NCBI GenBank assembly: GCA_964387285.1
Contig: CAYLWO010000003.1
Location: 1 to 64,000 of the forward strand
Direction: 5' to 3'
DNA: 64,000 bases
Source: Anaerohabitans sp964387285
GTDB lineage: Bacteria > Zhuqueibacterota > Zhuqueibacteria > Residuimicrobiales > Residuimicrobiaceae
Translations under genes and position numbers: made by a program
Shown: positions 1 through 8,177 of the stretch, piece by piece
How positions within the stretch are numbered: the first letter of the stretch is position 1
Layout of the letters: each line of letters starts with the position of its first letter
Notes under the pieces: generated by a model
Database searches by the model: none
Told to the model about the DNA's origin: nothing
Seen by the model: the letters and a program-made list of their open reading frames with translations, nothing else

Positions 1-131
1 CAAGAGTATTTTGAGAAAAACTCTTTGTCTCTCTCCGATTATTCTTTTGCTTTACCCATTGATTGACTATATTATTAGACAGATCAATCGTAAAGGCCTA
101 GCTGCAATTAATCCAGATCGAGGAGTATAGC

Positions 132-638
132 ATGGAACGCCCCCGCGTTTTTCTTGATGTTCAAGCTGACGGCCGGCACGTAGGCCGCGTGGTTGTCGAA
201 TTGTTTTCCGATGTCGTGCCTAAAACAGCGGAGAATTTTCGCGCATTATGCACCGGTGAAAAGGGGTTCGGCTACAAGAACAGTTCTTTTCACCGCATCA
301 TTCCCGAGTTTATGTTGCAGGCAGGAGATTTCACCAATCATAACGGCACTGGCGGCAAATCCATCTATGGAACCAAATTCGCCGATGAAAATTTCCAGCT
401 TAAACACACCGGCCCCGGCATCGTCTCCATGGCCAATGCCGGCCCCAATACCAACGGCTCCCAGTTTTTTATCACCACGGTAACCACCTCCTGGCTGGAC
501 GGCAAACATGTGGTTTTCGGCAAGGTGGTCGAAGGCATGGATGTGGTCAAAACGGTCGAAGCCCTGGGTTCGCGCAGCGGTCGCACCTCAGTTCCGGTGA
601 TCATCAGCGATTGTGGAGAATTGCCGGCTAAGGCCTGA
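132..638 (+). CDS. Peptidyl-prolyl cis-trans isomerase, eukaryotic-type cyclophilin
   Basis: A single-domain cyclophilin of 168 residues that catalyses proline cis-trans isomerisation during protein folding. There is no signal peptide, so it is probably cytoplasmic. The active site aligns residue-for-residue with human cyclophilin A numbering: R55, F60, M61, Q63, W121 and H126 are all present (FHRIIPEFM, SWLDGKH). It also has the TGEKGFGYK segment typical of eukaryotic cyclophilins and of a minority of bacterial ones. W121 is the residue associated with cyclosporin sensitivity in the family. The start is supported by GAGGAG about 7 bases upstream. A TTGACT-like -35 lies in the AT-rich leader near 65. 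The MBL-fold gene follows 49 bases downstream. Family assignment is certain; the eukaryote-like origin is inference. Confidence 0.96.
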   Translation: MERPRVFLDVQADGRHVGRVVVELFSDVVPKTAENFRALCTGEKGFGYKNSSFHRIIPEFMLQAGDFTNHNGTGGKSIYGTKFADENFQLKHTGPGIVSMANAGPNTNGSQFFITTVTTSWLDGKHVVFGKVVEGMDVVKTVEALGSRSGRTSVPVIISDCGELPAKA

Positions 639-687
639 ACTGTAACCAGCTGATGGAATCCGTGGATCAAATACAGGAGAACATCTG

Positions 688-1491
688 ATGCGGCCAATTT
701 TCACATTGTTTTGCCTGGCGATGAGTACCTTCGGACAACCCAGTGATCCGATTAAATCACTACCACAAAACCATCATGGGCAAATTACTCTTACTGTTTT
801 GTACGATAATACAGCGGCAATTGAGTCCTGTATAGCACATTGGGGTTTTTCCTGCTTAATTCAAGGATTAGAGAAAACCATTCTTTTTGACGTGGGCGGC
901 AAGGCGGATGTGCTGACGCATAATCTGCAAACGCTGGCTGTCGACAAGAATGCAATCCACACATTGGCGATCTCTCATCTGCACAACGATCATGTCGGCG
1001 GTCTGTCGGCGATAACAGACGCCAGGAAACTGAAAACCGTTTATCTGCCGGAGGAACCGGAGGAGGGGCTCGCTGGTATACTGTCCAGGACCGCCTGGAC
1101 GGTGCAGACCGCGACTGCGCCGATAAAAATTTGCGAGCAGGCAGATTTGACCGGTCGCATGGGTGTAAATATCATAGAACAAAGCCTGATTGTACAAACG
1201 CCGAGCGGTTATTGTTTGATCACCGGCTGTGCGCATCCCGGAATTGTCGAGATCGTCACGCAGGCCAAAAAGCAGATGCATGCCGATATGGCTAGTGTGT
1301 TGGGCGGTTTTCATCTGTTGCAGCACAGCGAGCAGGAGGTAGCAGCGATCATCGATTCCTTAAAATCCTCGGGAGTGCGCAGGTGCGGCGCCACGCATTG
1401 CACCGGTGAAAAAGCGATTGCCGCTTTTCGCAAATCCTTTGGCGAAAATTTTATTGAATTAGGCGCTGGACGAAAAATTATCCTTGAGTAA
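688..1491 (+). CDS. MBL-fold metallohydrolase (COG1237-like), secreted
   Basis: A 267-residue metallo-beta-lactamase-fold protein. It begins with a short hydrophobic stretch (residues 1-16) that looks like a signal peptide. The zinc motif HLHNDHVGG lies at residues 97-105, supplying H97, H99, D101 and H102. Further likely metal ligands are in GCAHPG (near 181-186) and THCTG near the C-terminus. The pattern matches the subfamily annotated as 7,8-dihydropterin-6-methyl-4-(ribofuranosyl)aminobenzene-5-phosphate synthase or MBL hydrolase. The real substrate here is unknown and the signal peptide argues against pterin synthesis. AGGAG is 9 bases before the ATG. It follows the cyclophilin gene closely and may be co-transcribed with it. 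Confidence 0.85.
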   Translation: MRPIFTLFCLAMSTFGQPSDPIKSLPQNHHGQITLTVLYDNTAAIESCIAHWGFSCLIQGLEKTILFDVGGKADVLTHNLQTLAVDKNAIHTLAISHLHNDHVGGLSAITDARKLKTVYLPEEPEEGLAGILSRTAWTVQTATAPIKICEQADLTGRMGVNIIEQSLIVQTPSGYCLITGCAHPGIVEIVTQAKKQMHADMASVLGGFHLLQHSEQEVAAIIDSLKSSGVRRCGATHCTGEKAIAAFRKSFGENFIELGAGRKIILE

Positions 1492-1590
1492 AATATGCAC
1501 ATCCGTGATTATAACGATTGATAGAATATTACGTTTCGACACAAGTTGGTTTGTACTGAAAAAGGTTGTGATAATAACAGGGAGGAGTTT

Positions 1591-1755
1591 ATGAGTACTG
1601 TTTTTATCATTGTTGCGATTTTGGGCGCCTTATGGGGTGTTGTCGATTTGATCCTGATTGCAGTTGCACTCGATAAACGCGGCATTAAGGTAAATATGGT
1701 TTTGTTCCGATTATTTGTCTTTCGCTATTTGAAAGCTTTTTCGGCGGTCTTTTGA
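1591..1755 (+). CDS. Small membrane protein, unknown function
   Basis: A 54-residue protein with one long hydrophobic segment (about residues 3-27) and a second weakly hydrophobic stretch near the C-terminus, separated by a short basic loop (DKRGIKVN). It is probably an inner-membrane peptide. I chose the ATG at 1591 because a strong GGGAGGAG ribosome binding site sits directly upstream; a longer reading from 1546 has no such site. No family is recognised. It lies between the MBL-fold gene and a TPR-like secreted protein, all on the plus strand. Confidence 0.6.
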   Translation: MSTVFIIVAILGALWGVVDLILIAVALDKRGIKVNMVLFRLFVFRYLKAFSAVF

Positions 1756-1797
1756 GATGTCCGACATTTAATTCCAGTTCATCTGGATCAGGAATTT
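1756..1797 (-). repeat. Dispersed short repeat, copy 1 (CCAGATGAACTGGAAT family)
   Basis: Read on the minus strand this segment contains CCAGATGAACTGGAAT followed by GACAT. The same word pattern recurs at 36782, 37711 and 43828, each time in an intergenic space. It contains a small TCCAG/CTGGA hairpin. Function is unknown. Confidence 0.4.
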
Positions 1798-1801
1798 TTG
1801 T

Positions 1802-2851
1802 ATGAAACTGTTACAAATCACCTTGTACTTTCTTTTCGCTGTATGCGGATTTTCTTTTGCACAAAAATACCACTCGCCAGATGAAATTTACAGGTTGATC
1901 AACGAATCAGATTCAAACTTTCATATAAAAACCTTTGCCGACTCTGACACTATGAAATGCGAAAAATTTCCTGTTTTGGAACACGGTTTGATTTTATGGC
2001 AGCAGAAAAATGGACAACCCAGGCTGACTACCTGGCATAAGGTGTTGCAGGAGAATGTTTATCTCGCCGACTATCTTGCTACGGCCGATAAAGCCTTGAC
2101 TGCCGGCAACCCGGCTGCGGCGCGACGGGCCCTGATAGCAGTACTCGCTCATGCACCTGAGGATGCCCAGGATATGACTTTGATCGGTCAAATCTGTGCA
2201 CTAGAAGGTGATTCCGCTAAAGCGGCAGCCTGTTATCGTAAAGCAGTCGCTGCCAATTATCGCGACTTTATCGCTCATCAGCTGCTGGCTCACGAACACC
2301 TGCGGCTTGGCATCATCGACAGTGCGGCGACGGAAATAATTTTGGCCCATATCCTCAATCGCAATCATCCTGATTTATTGCGGGATTTAAATATGATCTT
2401 GCAGAATGCAGGGCAGCAGTATGACGATTGGGAGTTCAAACCGGTCTATCATATCGAGGAGATGACAGGGGCGAAAATCATCAAGTATGACCTTGACGCT
2501 TCTACATGGTTAAGTTATGCATTGTGCAAGGCCTTGTGGAAATACGAACCCGGCTATGCGGATTCGGTGATGCGTGGTTGCGATGCGCCGGTTGAATTTA
2601 TTCAAGAGATCGAATGCGTACAGGTTCTTTTGCATTCTGCCCGAAGCAATCTAGAATCTGATCACGATCGCGCAGTACGGCAACTGGCGCTGGCAGCCAA
2701 AGAGGATCACTTGCGCGAATACATACTCTATGAAATTTTGTTGCGCCGCAATCCGTCCATGGTGTTTTATTTATCAGAAGAACAGATAGGCGACGTGGCC
2801 CACTATGTGCGCCAATACAGGATTAGAAACTCGGTGAGCACCTATCGCTGA
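1802..2851 (+). CDS. Secreted protein with TPR-like region
   Basis: A 349-residue protein with a clear signal peptide (residues 1-20, ending GFSFAQ). The middle part, about residues 90-190, is helical and repetitive with TPR-type spacing (for example the segments around NPAAARRAL, GDSAKAAACYRKAV and GIIDSAATEI). The remaining C-terminal half has no recognised domain. It is likely a periplasmic scaffold or cell-surface protein. It ends 14 bases before the convergent DUF2461 gene. No specific function can be given. Confidence 0.7.
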   Translation: MKLLQITLYFLFAVCGFSFAQKYHSPDEIYRLINESDSNFHIKTFADSDTMKCEKFPVLEHGLILWQQKNGQPRLTTWHKVLQENVYLADYLATADKALTAGNPAAARRALIAVLAHAPEDAQDMTLIGQICALEGDSAKAAACYRKAVAANYRDFIAHQLLAHEHLRLGIIDSAATEIILAHILNRNHPDLLRDLNMILQNAGQQYDDWEFKPVYHIEEMTGAKIIKYDLDASTWLSYALCKALWKYEPGYADSVMRGCDAPVEFIQEIECVQVLLHSARSNLESDHDRAVRQLALAAKEDHLREYILYEILLRRNPSMVFYLSEEQIGDVAHYVRQYRIRNSVSTYR

Positions 2852-2864
2852 CGTCAGGCGACTA

Positions 2865-3572
2865 TTAACTCTTTGCTGCAACATCGTACAACGCGATCAG
2901 CCATTGCAACACAGGATACATGTTTTTGAAATGGCCGTAACAATATTCAACCAGCTCTGCAGAGTACAGTTCTTTCGGCAAGGTGGAGGCGTACATGACA
3001 TAGAACGTATTGTATAGCAGAAAATTGCGCGGATCCTGCTCTGCGCTATATCCCTTGGGAATACGCTTGTAATAAGCCTCGCCCGCCTGATAACCCGGCA
3101 TAGATTCAAGCTTTTTCACGGCGCGTAACAGTTGCTGCCCGCGGTCAGAATGCGTTACAGCCTGACGATATCTTTCCAATATATTTTTTTCAAAAACATA
3201 GCTGCCGGCATAAAGCGCCAGATTTTCGGCTTCCAGATGAAAATAGAATCCCGGTTGATTGCCTTTGCGCGGCGCACCGTGCCAGAAAAAAATGCCTAAA
3301 TTGGTCTTGAACGGCGTCTTGTCCTTGCTGAAACGGACGTCGCGATGAATGCGATAAATGGAGCCGCTGCCGTTGCTGCGCGGATCCGCAATGATGGACG
3401 GCGCCAATTTGGCCAGACGGTTCCCCATGGCCATGACAAATGCCTGCGCCGGCACAATCACCTGCTGCTGATAGCGTTCGCGATGGGCCTCGAACCAGGA
3501 GCGTTTGTTGTTTAACGCCAGTTCTTGAAAAAAAGCGGTGGTATCCTTGCTAAATCCGGTGAACGGGGTCAT
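2865..3572 (-). CDS. DUF2461 family protein
   Basis: A 235-residue cytoplasmic protein of the DUF2461/TIGR02453 family. Family features visible are the N-terminal FFQELALNNKRSWFEAHRE block, the central IYRIHRDVRFSKDKTPFKTN block, and the GFYFHLEAENLALYAGSY block. The biochemical function of the family is not established. Its ATG overlaps the stop of the upstream DUF2007-like gene by four bases (ATGA), which implies translational coupling in a three-gene minus-strand operon starting at the GH-like lipoprotein gene. Confidence 0.9.
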   Translation of the reverse strand: MTPFTGFSKDTTAFFQELALNNKRSWFEAHRERYQQQVIVPAQAFVMAMGNRLAKLAPSIIADPRSNGSGSIYRIHRDVRFSKDKTPFKTNLGIFFWHGAPRKGNQPGFYFHLEAENLALYAGSYVFEKNILERYRQAVTHSDRGQQLLRAVKKLESMPGYQAGEAYYKRIPKGYSAEQDPRNFLLYNTFYVMYASTLPKELYSAELVEYCYGHFKNMYPVLQWLIALYDVAAKS

Positions 3573-3817
3573 AGCTGATTTGACTCGCTTTCTCCCAGAG
3601 ACCGGTCCAATTCTTGGCGAATCTCTTCGACCTCCTGACGATGTTCTTCCGCTGCATAAAGCACGCCCCAGCCTTTTTGCATTTGAAACAGGCCGTCGTA
3701 CGCGGAATCGTGATATGAGCGGATCAGATGCGGGATGTTGTGTTCGTTCAGTATGGTGTCCAACAAGCCCGCTTCCACTTCGTTTTTGATGACAAATATT
3801 TTTTCAAAATCAGCCAT
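3569..3817 (-). CDS. DUF2007-like putative signal-transducing protein
   Basis: An 82-residue protein with the short alpha/beta pattern of the DUF2007 family: a beta strand (KIFVIKNEVEAGLLDTIL) followed by residues typical of family members, and an acidic tail (EEHRQEVEEIRQELD). The family is small and of unproven function. I chose the ATG at 3817 because AGGAG lies about 8 bases upstream; an in-frame start at 3847 has no such site and would overlap the upstream gene. It overlaps the next gene by four bases. Confidence 0.8.
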   Translation of the reverse strand: MADFEKIFVIKNEVEAGLLDTILNEHNIPHLIRSYHDSAYDGLFQMQKGWGVLYAAEEHRQEVEEIRQELDRSLGESESNQL

Positions 3818-3831
3818 GATTATACACTCCT

Positions 3832-4821
3832 CTATTTCCTGCTCCACTGTTGCATTGCCCGATACACCAGGGTATCGTCCAAATGACCCTGAAAACGGAA
3901 CGGATAATATTGATTGACCTGACTATTCATGAAACCCCAACTGCATCTGTTTTCCAGGGATGCTTGCAGCGCCTGTACGGCTTCCACGCCGATTTTATCG
4001 TCTTCGTTGCAGACAATCGGTTTTTGCAAAGAACGGCAAGCGTTGATGCGCGCGGGTATTTCACTGACCGGCGTGCTGTTAAAGTGCAGGAGAATGTAAT
4101 CCGCTGCCGCAGCCACCAGGGAATCACAGCGGCCATTACCCACGCCACTGGCTGAAACGAAAAGGTCGGGCGCCACGCTTTTAGCAAGACATATGAGTCC
4201 GGCCATGCCTTCCGGCGTGCGTATGATGGCGTGCTGATAGCCGTTATGGGGATATTCGTTGGCGATTTCCAGCAAAACGTTTTTATAGCCCTGTTTTCGT
4301 ATCCATTGGCTGGCATTAATCACCGCCTGTTTAACGGCGTTTTCATTCGCTAATATCTGATCCTGGCGTTGATAAAACAGCCCCAGAATCACCACGACGC
4401 CGGCCTGATCGCAGGCTTTTATCACCTGATGTACGCGCTGCAGATACTCTTTCTTTAAAGAGCCGTCGGAGCGAAAGGCGGAATTGACAGCGCCTTCATA
4501 TCCGGGATTGCCGCCTTGCAGATTCAGGGTAATCGCAGCTACGCCGTAATCAACATAGTCCGGCAATTTTTTCAAAAAACTGGTCGTTATTTTTTGTGGA
4601 TCAACATCCGGTCTGGCCTCATCTTGGAACGTGGCATTGACCATGCGCACATTGATGAGCAAACCTGCACAGCGGCCGGCTGAGCAAACCGGTTCGCCGT
4701 TGACCTGCCACTGCCCGTTCGCTGTCGGCAAAATAACCGTGTGGTATTGCTTTAGCAAATGGCAATTTAAAAATAAAAGACCGGCCAGAAAAAGATAAAA
4801 TGTTTGTTTCCTAATCACCAT
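3832..4821 (-). CDS. GH5-like glycoside hydrolase, probable lipoprotein
   Basis: A 329-residue protein with a hydrophobic N-terminus ending in FLNC, an atypical but possible lipobox, so it may be membrane anchored. The rest resembles a TIM-barrel hydrolase of the cellulase (GH5/clan A) type. The candidate acid/base is the NE pair in LLEIANEYPHNG and the candidate nucleophile is the Glu in IVCNEDDKIG near the penultimate strand. HFNSTPVSEIPARI lies between them. Substrate is unknown. The gene starts a short operon with the DUF2007-like and DUF2461 genes, 14 bases away. Certainty is good for the fold and low for specificity. Confidence 0.65.
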   Translation of the reverse strand: MVIRKQTFYLFLAGLLFLNCHLLKQYHTVILPTANGQWQVNGEPVCSAGRCAGLLINVRMVNATFQDEARPDVDPQKITTSFLKKLPDYVDYGVAAITLNLQGGNPGYEGAVNSAFRSDGSLKKEYLQRVHQVIKACDQAGVVVILGLFYQRQDQILANENAVKQAVINASQWIRKQGYKNVLLEIANEYPHNGYQHAIIRTPEGMAGLICLAKSVAPDLFVSASGVGNGRCDSLVAAAADYILLHFNSTPVSEIPARINACRSLQKPIVCNEDDKIGVEAVQALQASLENRCSWGFMNSQVNQYYPFRFQGHLDDTLVYRAMQQWSRK

Positions 4822-4885
4822 GCTGCATCTCTGTTTTTTTATTATATGAACACAGACTGGACAGATCCATTAAATAATGGCTTTA

Positions 4886-5362
4886 TCAATACATCTGCTT
4901 GTCATGTTTATTCTGCCACTGTTTGAACAACGGCAAACAGGCCTCGCGCTGCACCGGGCGAATGCGCGTCTGCAGTTGTCTGGCTTCTCCGTTGAGGATT
5001 TCATAAATGAGATTGTCGTCAAAACCGATCTTGGCAGCGTCATGGCGCGTACATCCATAGTAGATGGCTTCTATCCTCGCCCAGAATAACGCAGCGAAAC
5101 ACATGGGACACGGTTCACAGGTGGTATAGATTTCACAACCGGCAAGATCAAAGTTGTGCAATTTGTGAGTTGCCTTACGAATGGCCATTACTTCCGCATG
5201 AGCAGTGGGATCGTTGTTTTTTAAAACGAGATTATGCGCGCGGCTAATGACATGTCCATCCTTCACAATGACGGCGCCAAATGGACCGCCATGGTTATGC
5301 TGCATTCCCTTTTCCGCTTCATGGATGGCCAGGGCCATATATTTTTCATCCATTGTCTTCAT
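4886..5362 (-). CDS. Guanine deaminase-like nucleoside/base deaminase
   Basis: A 158-residue zinc-dependent cytidine-deaminase-fold enzyme. The motif HAEVMAIRKA supplies the first zinc ligand and the proton-shuttling Glu. The motif TTCEPCPMCFAALFWA supplies the two Cys ligands. The FDDNLIYEIL segment and overall length match bacterial guanine deaminases (B. subtilis GuaD type) better than the tRNA-specific TadA, although the family border is not sharp. It would convert guanine to xanthine in purine salvage. I chose the ATG at 5362, preceded by GGGAA, over an upstream TTG at 5374. It is flanked by the divergent MinD-like gene. Confidence 0.85.
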   Translation of the reverse strand: MKTMDEKYMALAIHEAEKGMQHNHGGPFGAVIVKDGHVISRAHNLVLKNNDPTAHAEVMAIRKATHKLHNFDLAGCEIYTTCEPCPMCFAALFWARIEAIYYGCTRHDAAKIGFDDNLIYEILNGEARQLQTRIRPVQREACLPLFKQWQNKHDKQMY

Positions 5363-5650
5363 AAAGATTCCCAAATATCTATTTTGTTCGGTAAAAGATA
5401 GTCAAGAAAATCAGATTTGCCAAGAAAATTCCTCATCGAGGATGGCTGGATTATCATGATACAATCGCCGTTGTTTAAAATTCATAAACGTAATTAGTTG
5501 GAAGAAAACGCATTTTTCTCAGAAAAACCTTACCTTTCTAATCTTTTAAAAAATAATTATATAGTCTAGGCAAGCTTGTTGAAAAATGTGGTACGCTTTT
5601 TGTTATGACCAACGTGAACAAACTATTTAGGTGAGGAAAAATCGATTCCT
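5363..5650. other. Intergenic region, divergent promoters
   Basis: About 290 bases between the deaminase gene and the MinD-like gene. It is AT-rich and presumably holds both promoters. TTGAAAAA-rich stretches and TATAGTC-like words near 5560-5575 are possible promoter parts, but I see no convincing consensus, hairpin or small gene. Confidence 0.4.
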
Positions 5651-6781
5651 ATGAACAGTTTCAATAATGCTTTTCTTCCTAGTGCACTTTTCAAGACGAG
5701 TAAAAATCACACGCCCCATATCATTGCAGTGGGCGGCGGCAAGGGTGGAGTAGGAAAATCTTCCATTGCGATGATGATGGCTCTTTATTTGGCAGAAAGT
5801 GGACGAGAAACGGTATTAGTAGATGCGGATTTGACCGGCGCCAACCTGCACGGTTACCTCCGTGTTTGTGATAACGGTCACACGATTCATACTTTTTTAA
5901 AAAATACCAGATACACGATTCGTGACCTGCTAGTGCCGACCTCTTTTAAAAATCTGTCGGCTATCATAGGCTCTTTGGGTATGAAAGGCGCAGAGAATTA
6001 CCGCACGAACGATGTACGCCGCCTGCTTCAAGGTTTGTCGGACCTGCCCGTTGAGTATGTGATTCTGGATTTAGGCGCCGAAGGCTCTGCGGTTGAGATT
6101 GATTTATTTCTATCCGCGCAAACAGGATTGACCGTTTCCAGCAGCGATTCGTTTTCACTGCACAATGTATTTAATTTTGTTCGCTCGGCCCTGCTGCGTA
6201 AAATACGCAAACAGTGGCGCGGACAGGATGACATGTTGGAAAAATTGATCAGCTATATCTCCGAGTCTGATATGGGCGGTTCGCTCTCGTTGGAACAGGC
6301 ATTTAAAAAATGGGGGTATGATAGCGGCTGGGTGCGGCAGGCGGCAGCGACGTTGCGTCCAAAAATCCTCATCAATATGGTGGAGGATAACGAATCCGCA
6401 GAATCCCTGCAAGCTTTGCGGGTGTCCGTGAGTCAGCTATTGTCCATGCGGCTGGATTACTGGGGCGTAGTGCATAATGACAGGCATGTGCGTCAGGCTA
6501 TTCGCGGTTTTGATCCCGCACAGCTCCATTCGCAGGAGAACCGGGCTTTTAGTGATATACGACGCATTGTGGATCGCCAACTGCTCAAACCCGCGCCGAT
6601 TCCCATCATGCTGACCGCGCAACAGATTCAGGCGAAAAAGCAGATAGTCAAGAATTTTTTACATGGCACTCTGTGTTCCACACGCTGTCTGGCCTGGCGC
6701 AGCTGTTCTCTGAAACAGGGCGGTTTGCCGTGCGCCATGAAACCGCTGGATGTGCTGCGTCGCGAGGCCTGTTATGTCTGA
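5651..6781 (+). CDS. MinD/ParA-family P-loop ATPase
   Basis: A 376-residue ATPase of the MinD/ParA/FleN group. The deviant Walker A GGGKGGVGKSS spans residues 28-38, and the switch I motif VDADLTGANLHG follows at 57-68. Family members dimerise on ATP and act as spatial regulators of division, flagella, chemotaxis arrays or metal-cluster cargo. The protein has an unusually cysteine-rich C-terminus (residues about 340-376, with six Cys) that is not part of the core fold and could bind metal. It stands alone between divergent and convergent neighbours and its partner is not evident. The TTTAGGTGAGG leader provides a possible ribosome site. Confidence 0.85.
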   Translation: MNSFNNAFLPSALFKTSKNHTPHIIAVGGGKGGVGKSSIAMMMALYLAESGRETVLVDADLTGANLHGYLRVCDNGHTIHTFLKNTRYTIRDLLVPTSFKNLSAIIGSLGMKGAENYRTNDVRRLLQGLSDLPVEYVILDLGAEGSAVEIDLFLSAQTGLTVSSSDSFSLHNVFNFVRSALLRKIRKQWRGQDDMLEKLISYISESDMGGSLSLEQAFKKWGYDSGWVRQAAATLRPKILINMVEDNESAESLQALRVSVSQLLSMRLDYWGVVHNDRHVRQAIRGFDPAQLHSQENRAFSDIRRIVDRQLLKPAPIPIMLTAQQIQAKKQIVKNFLHGTLCSTRCLAWRSCSLKQGGLPCAMKPLDVLRREACYV

Positions 6782-6810
6782 CCATTTTTGTTTTTAGCGA
6801 AATTTTTAAG

Positions 6811-7098
6811 TTAACAACAGACGCCCGTCTCACCACAGCCGCAAGTAGGTTCTGTTCCGCGTAATTTCCCCTGAATGATCGCCTGCGCACAACCCACTCC
6901 GGATTTTACCTTAATGGCTGCACGGGCGCAGTTCTTTGCACAGGCGCCACATTCCATACACGCATCACGATCGACCAATTCCGCTTTTTTGGCGTTCATG
7001 ACAAAAACCGCATGCGGGCACACCTCGACACAGCGACGACACCCGTTGCACAGCTCGGGATTGTATTTTAATGTGACGACATTGGACAAGTATCTCAT
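6811..7098 (-). CDS. hgcB: Mercury methylation ferredoxin HgcB
   Basis: A 95-residue 2[4Fe-4S] ferredoxin that supplies electrons to the HgcA corrinoid for mercury methylation. The first cluster motif is C17, C20, C23, C27 and the second is C47, C50, C53, C57. The second contains CMECGACAKNC, the HgcB signature. C70 probably matches the extra conserved Cys of the family. The protein ends in a vicinal pair C94-C95, with C86 and C88 nearby, again as in HgcB. The length equals that of characterised HgcB. I chose the ATG at 7098, preceded by GAGGA; the in-frame TTG at 7119 would overlap hgcA. It sits 11 bases downstream of hgcA in the same operon. Confidence 0.96.
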   Translation of the reverse strand: MRYLSNVVTLKYNPELCNGCRRCVEVCPHAVFVMNAKKAELVDRDACMECGACAKNCARAAIKVKSGVGCAQAIIQGKLRGTEPTCGCGETGVCC

Positions 7099-7109
7099 CT
7101 CTTCCTCTT

Positions 7110-8177
7110 TTATAACCAATCAATGATATTCATCACCATGCCGATTGCCAGGGAACCGATCATGAGCGGTATGGCATATTTCATCTCTTTTTGCACACCG
7201 GATAAAGAGGTAAAGGTGGTGGCGCCGGTAAAGTTGAGCGCTAAAAAGGCCGTGATGGGCGGCAACAGAAACAGATTCGCAACCAGCTGCAACAGCGGCA
7301 ATTTTAATAACAGAGAAAAGATTGCCACCATCACACTGCCTAACAGCCAACCCCCCAGGGCAAAAGATCTGGTTGGCAGCCATGGCAGGACCAGTTGAAA
7401 AACTACCGAACCGCACAGTAAGGAAATCATCATGAGAATGAACGAGTGCAGAATTCCGTTCCAGGAGGCCTTTGCATGGCAAAACCACGAAATGGCCAGC
7501 CAGATTAGAAAAAACGGCGCCAGTTTGAACGACGGAATCAATTCCATGGGAACCAGGGTCAGTCGATCTTTGAAAGAAAAGCGCACCCGTCGCATGGCTG
7601 ATGTGGTTTTTTCGCCATTGGCTAAGAACTCGGCAATATCTTTGCTGTATATCGGACCATAGACCACGTGAAACCCGGAACGTTTTTGAACTGCATGCGC
7701 TGCAATGCCCGGCGCTCCGAGTTGGGGCACTATCAGCCGACGATGGCTGACCCTTTCTGCGAGTCGTACACTGCTCATGCGCAGCAAAAGCTCTTCCGTG
7801 CCAAAGGTCCCTTTACCGGCGGCACACCACACATTTATGCCTTTGGAATCCAGTACCAGAATCCAGACATGCAAACCGGAGAGCTCTTTACGCAGCAGAT
7901 CAAACGTCAGCTTGTAATTGGCAGTAACCAGCACCGGACTGCTTGGATCGGGGTCGCCTACGGCATACAAGCCGGGTTGAATCGCGTAATGCATACGACC
8001 AAGACCCCAACGAATGCGCCAATGCTTCAGCCGTTCCTTCCAGGTAAGGTCGGTGGCAACAATGGGCACCGTTCCCTGTATGGTGAGTTTGGCACCCTGG
8101 ATAAAATCTGGCGGCTCATAACGGTTGCTTGCTGAAGTACCGGAGCAGCAACAATCTGTATTATTCTCTATTTTCAT
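7110..8177 (-). CDS. hgcA: Mercury methylation corrinoid protein HgcA
   Basis: A 355-residue corrinoid-dependent methyltransferase that transfers a methyl group to Hg(II) to form methylmercury. The diagnostic cap-helix motif NVWCAAGK is at residues 115-122; C118 is the predicted cobalt ligand (equivalent to C93 of the Pseudodesulfovibrio enzyme). The soluble corrinoid domain runs to about residue 210 and is followed by five hydrophobic helices (about 216-355) that anchor it in the inner membrane, the layout unique to HgcA and unlike the CFeSP large subunit. An N-terminal DCCCSG cluster (C9-C11) is unusual. The start overlaps the MarR-gene stop by four bases (ATGA), so translation is coupled. 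hgcB follows after 11 bases. Confidence 0.98.
   Translation of the reverse strand: MKIENNTDCCCSGTSASNRYEPPDFIQGAKLTIQGTVPIVATDLTWKERLKHWRIRWGLGRMHYAIQPGLYAVGDPDPSSPVLVTANYKLTFDLLRKELSGLHVWILVLDSKGINVWCAAGKGTFGTEELLLRMSSVRLAERVSHRRLIVPQLGAPGIAAHAVQKRSGFHVVYGPIYSKDIAEFLANGEKTTSAMRRVRFSFKDRLTLVPMELIPSFKLAPFFLIWLAISWFCHAKASWNGILHSFILMMISLLCGSVVFQLVLPWLPTRSFALGGWLLGSVMVAIFSLLLKLPLLQLVANLFLLPPITAFLALNFTGATTFTSLSGVQKEMKYAIPLMIGSLAIGMVMNIIDWL

Noticed and set aside
7110..8177. Annotation of hgcA as the acetyl-CoA pathway CFeSP subunit
   Set aside because: The N-terminal Fe-S domain of CFeSP is absent, the cap-helix has NVWCAAGK, and five membrane helices are present.
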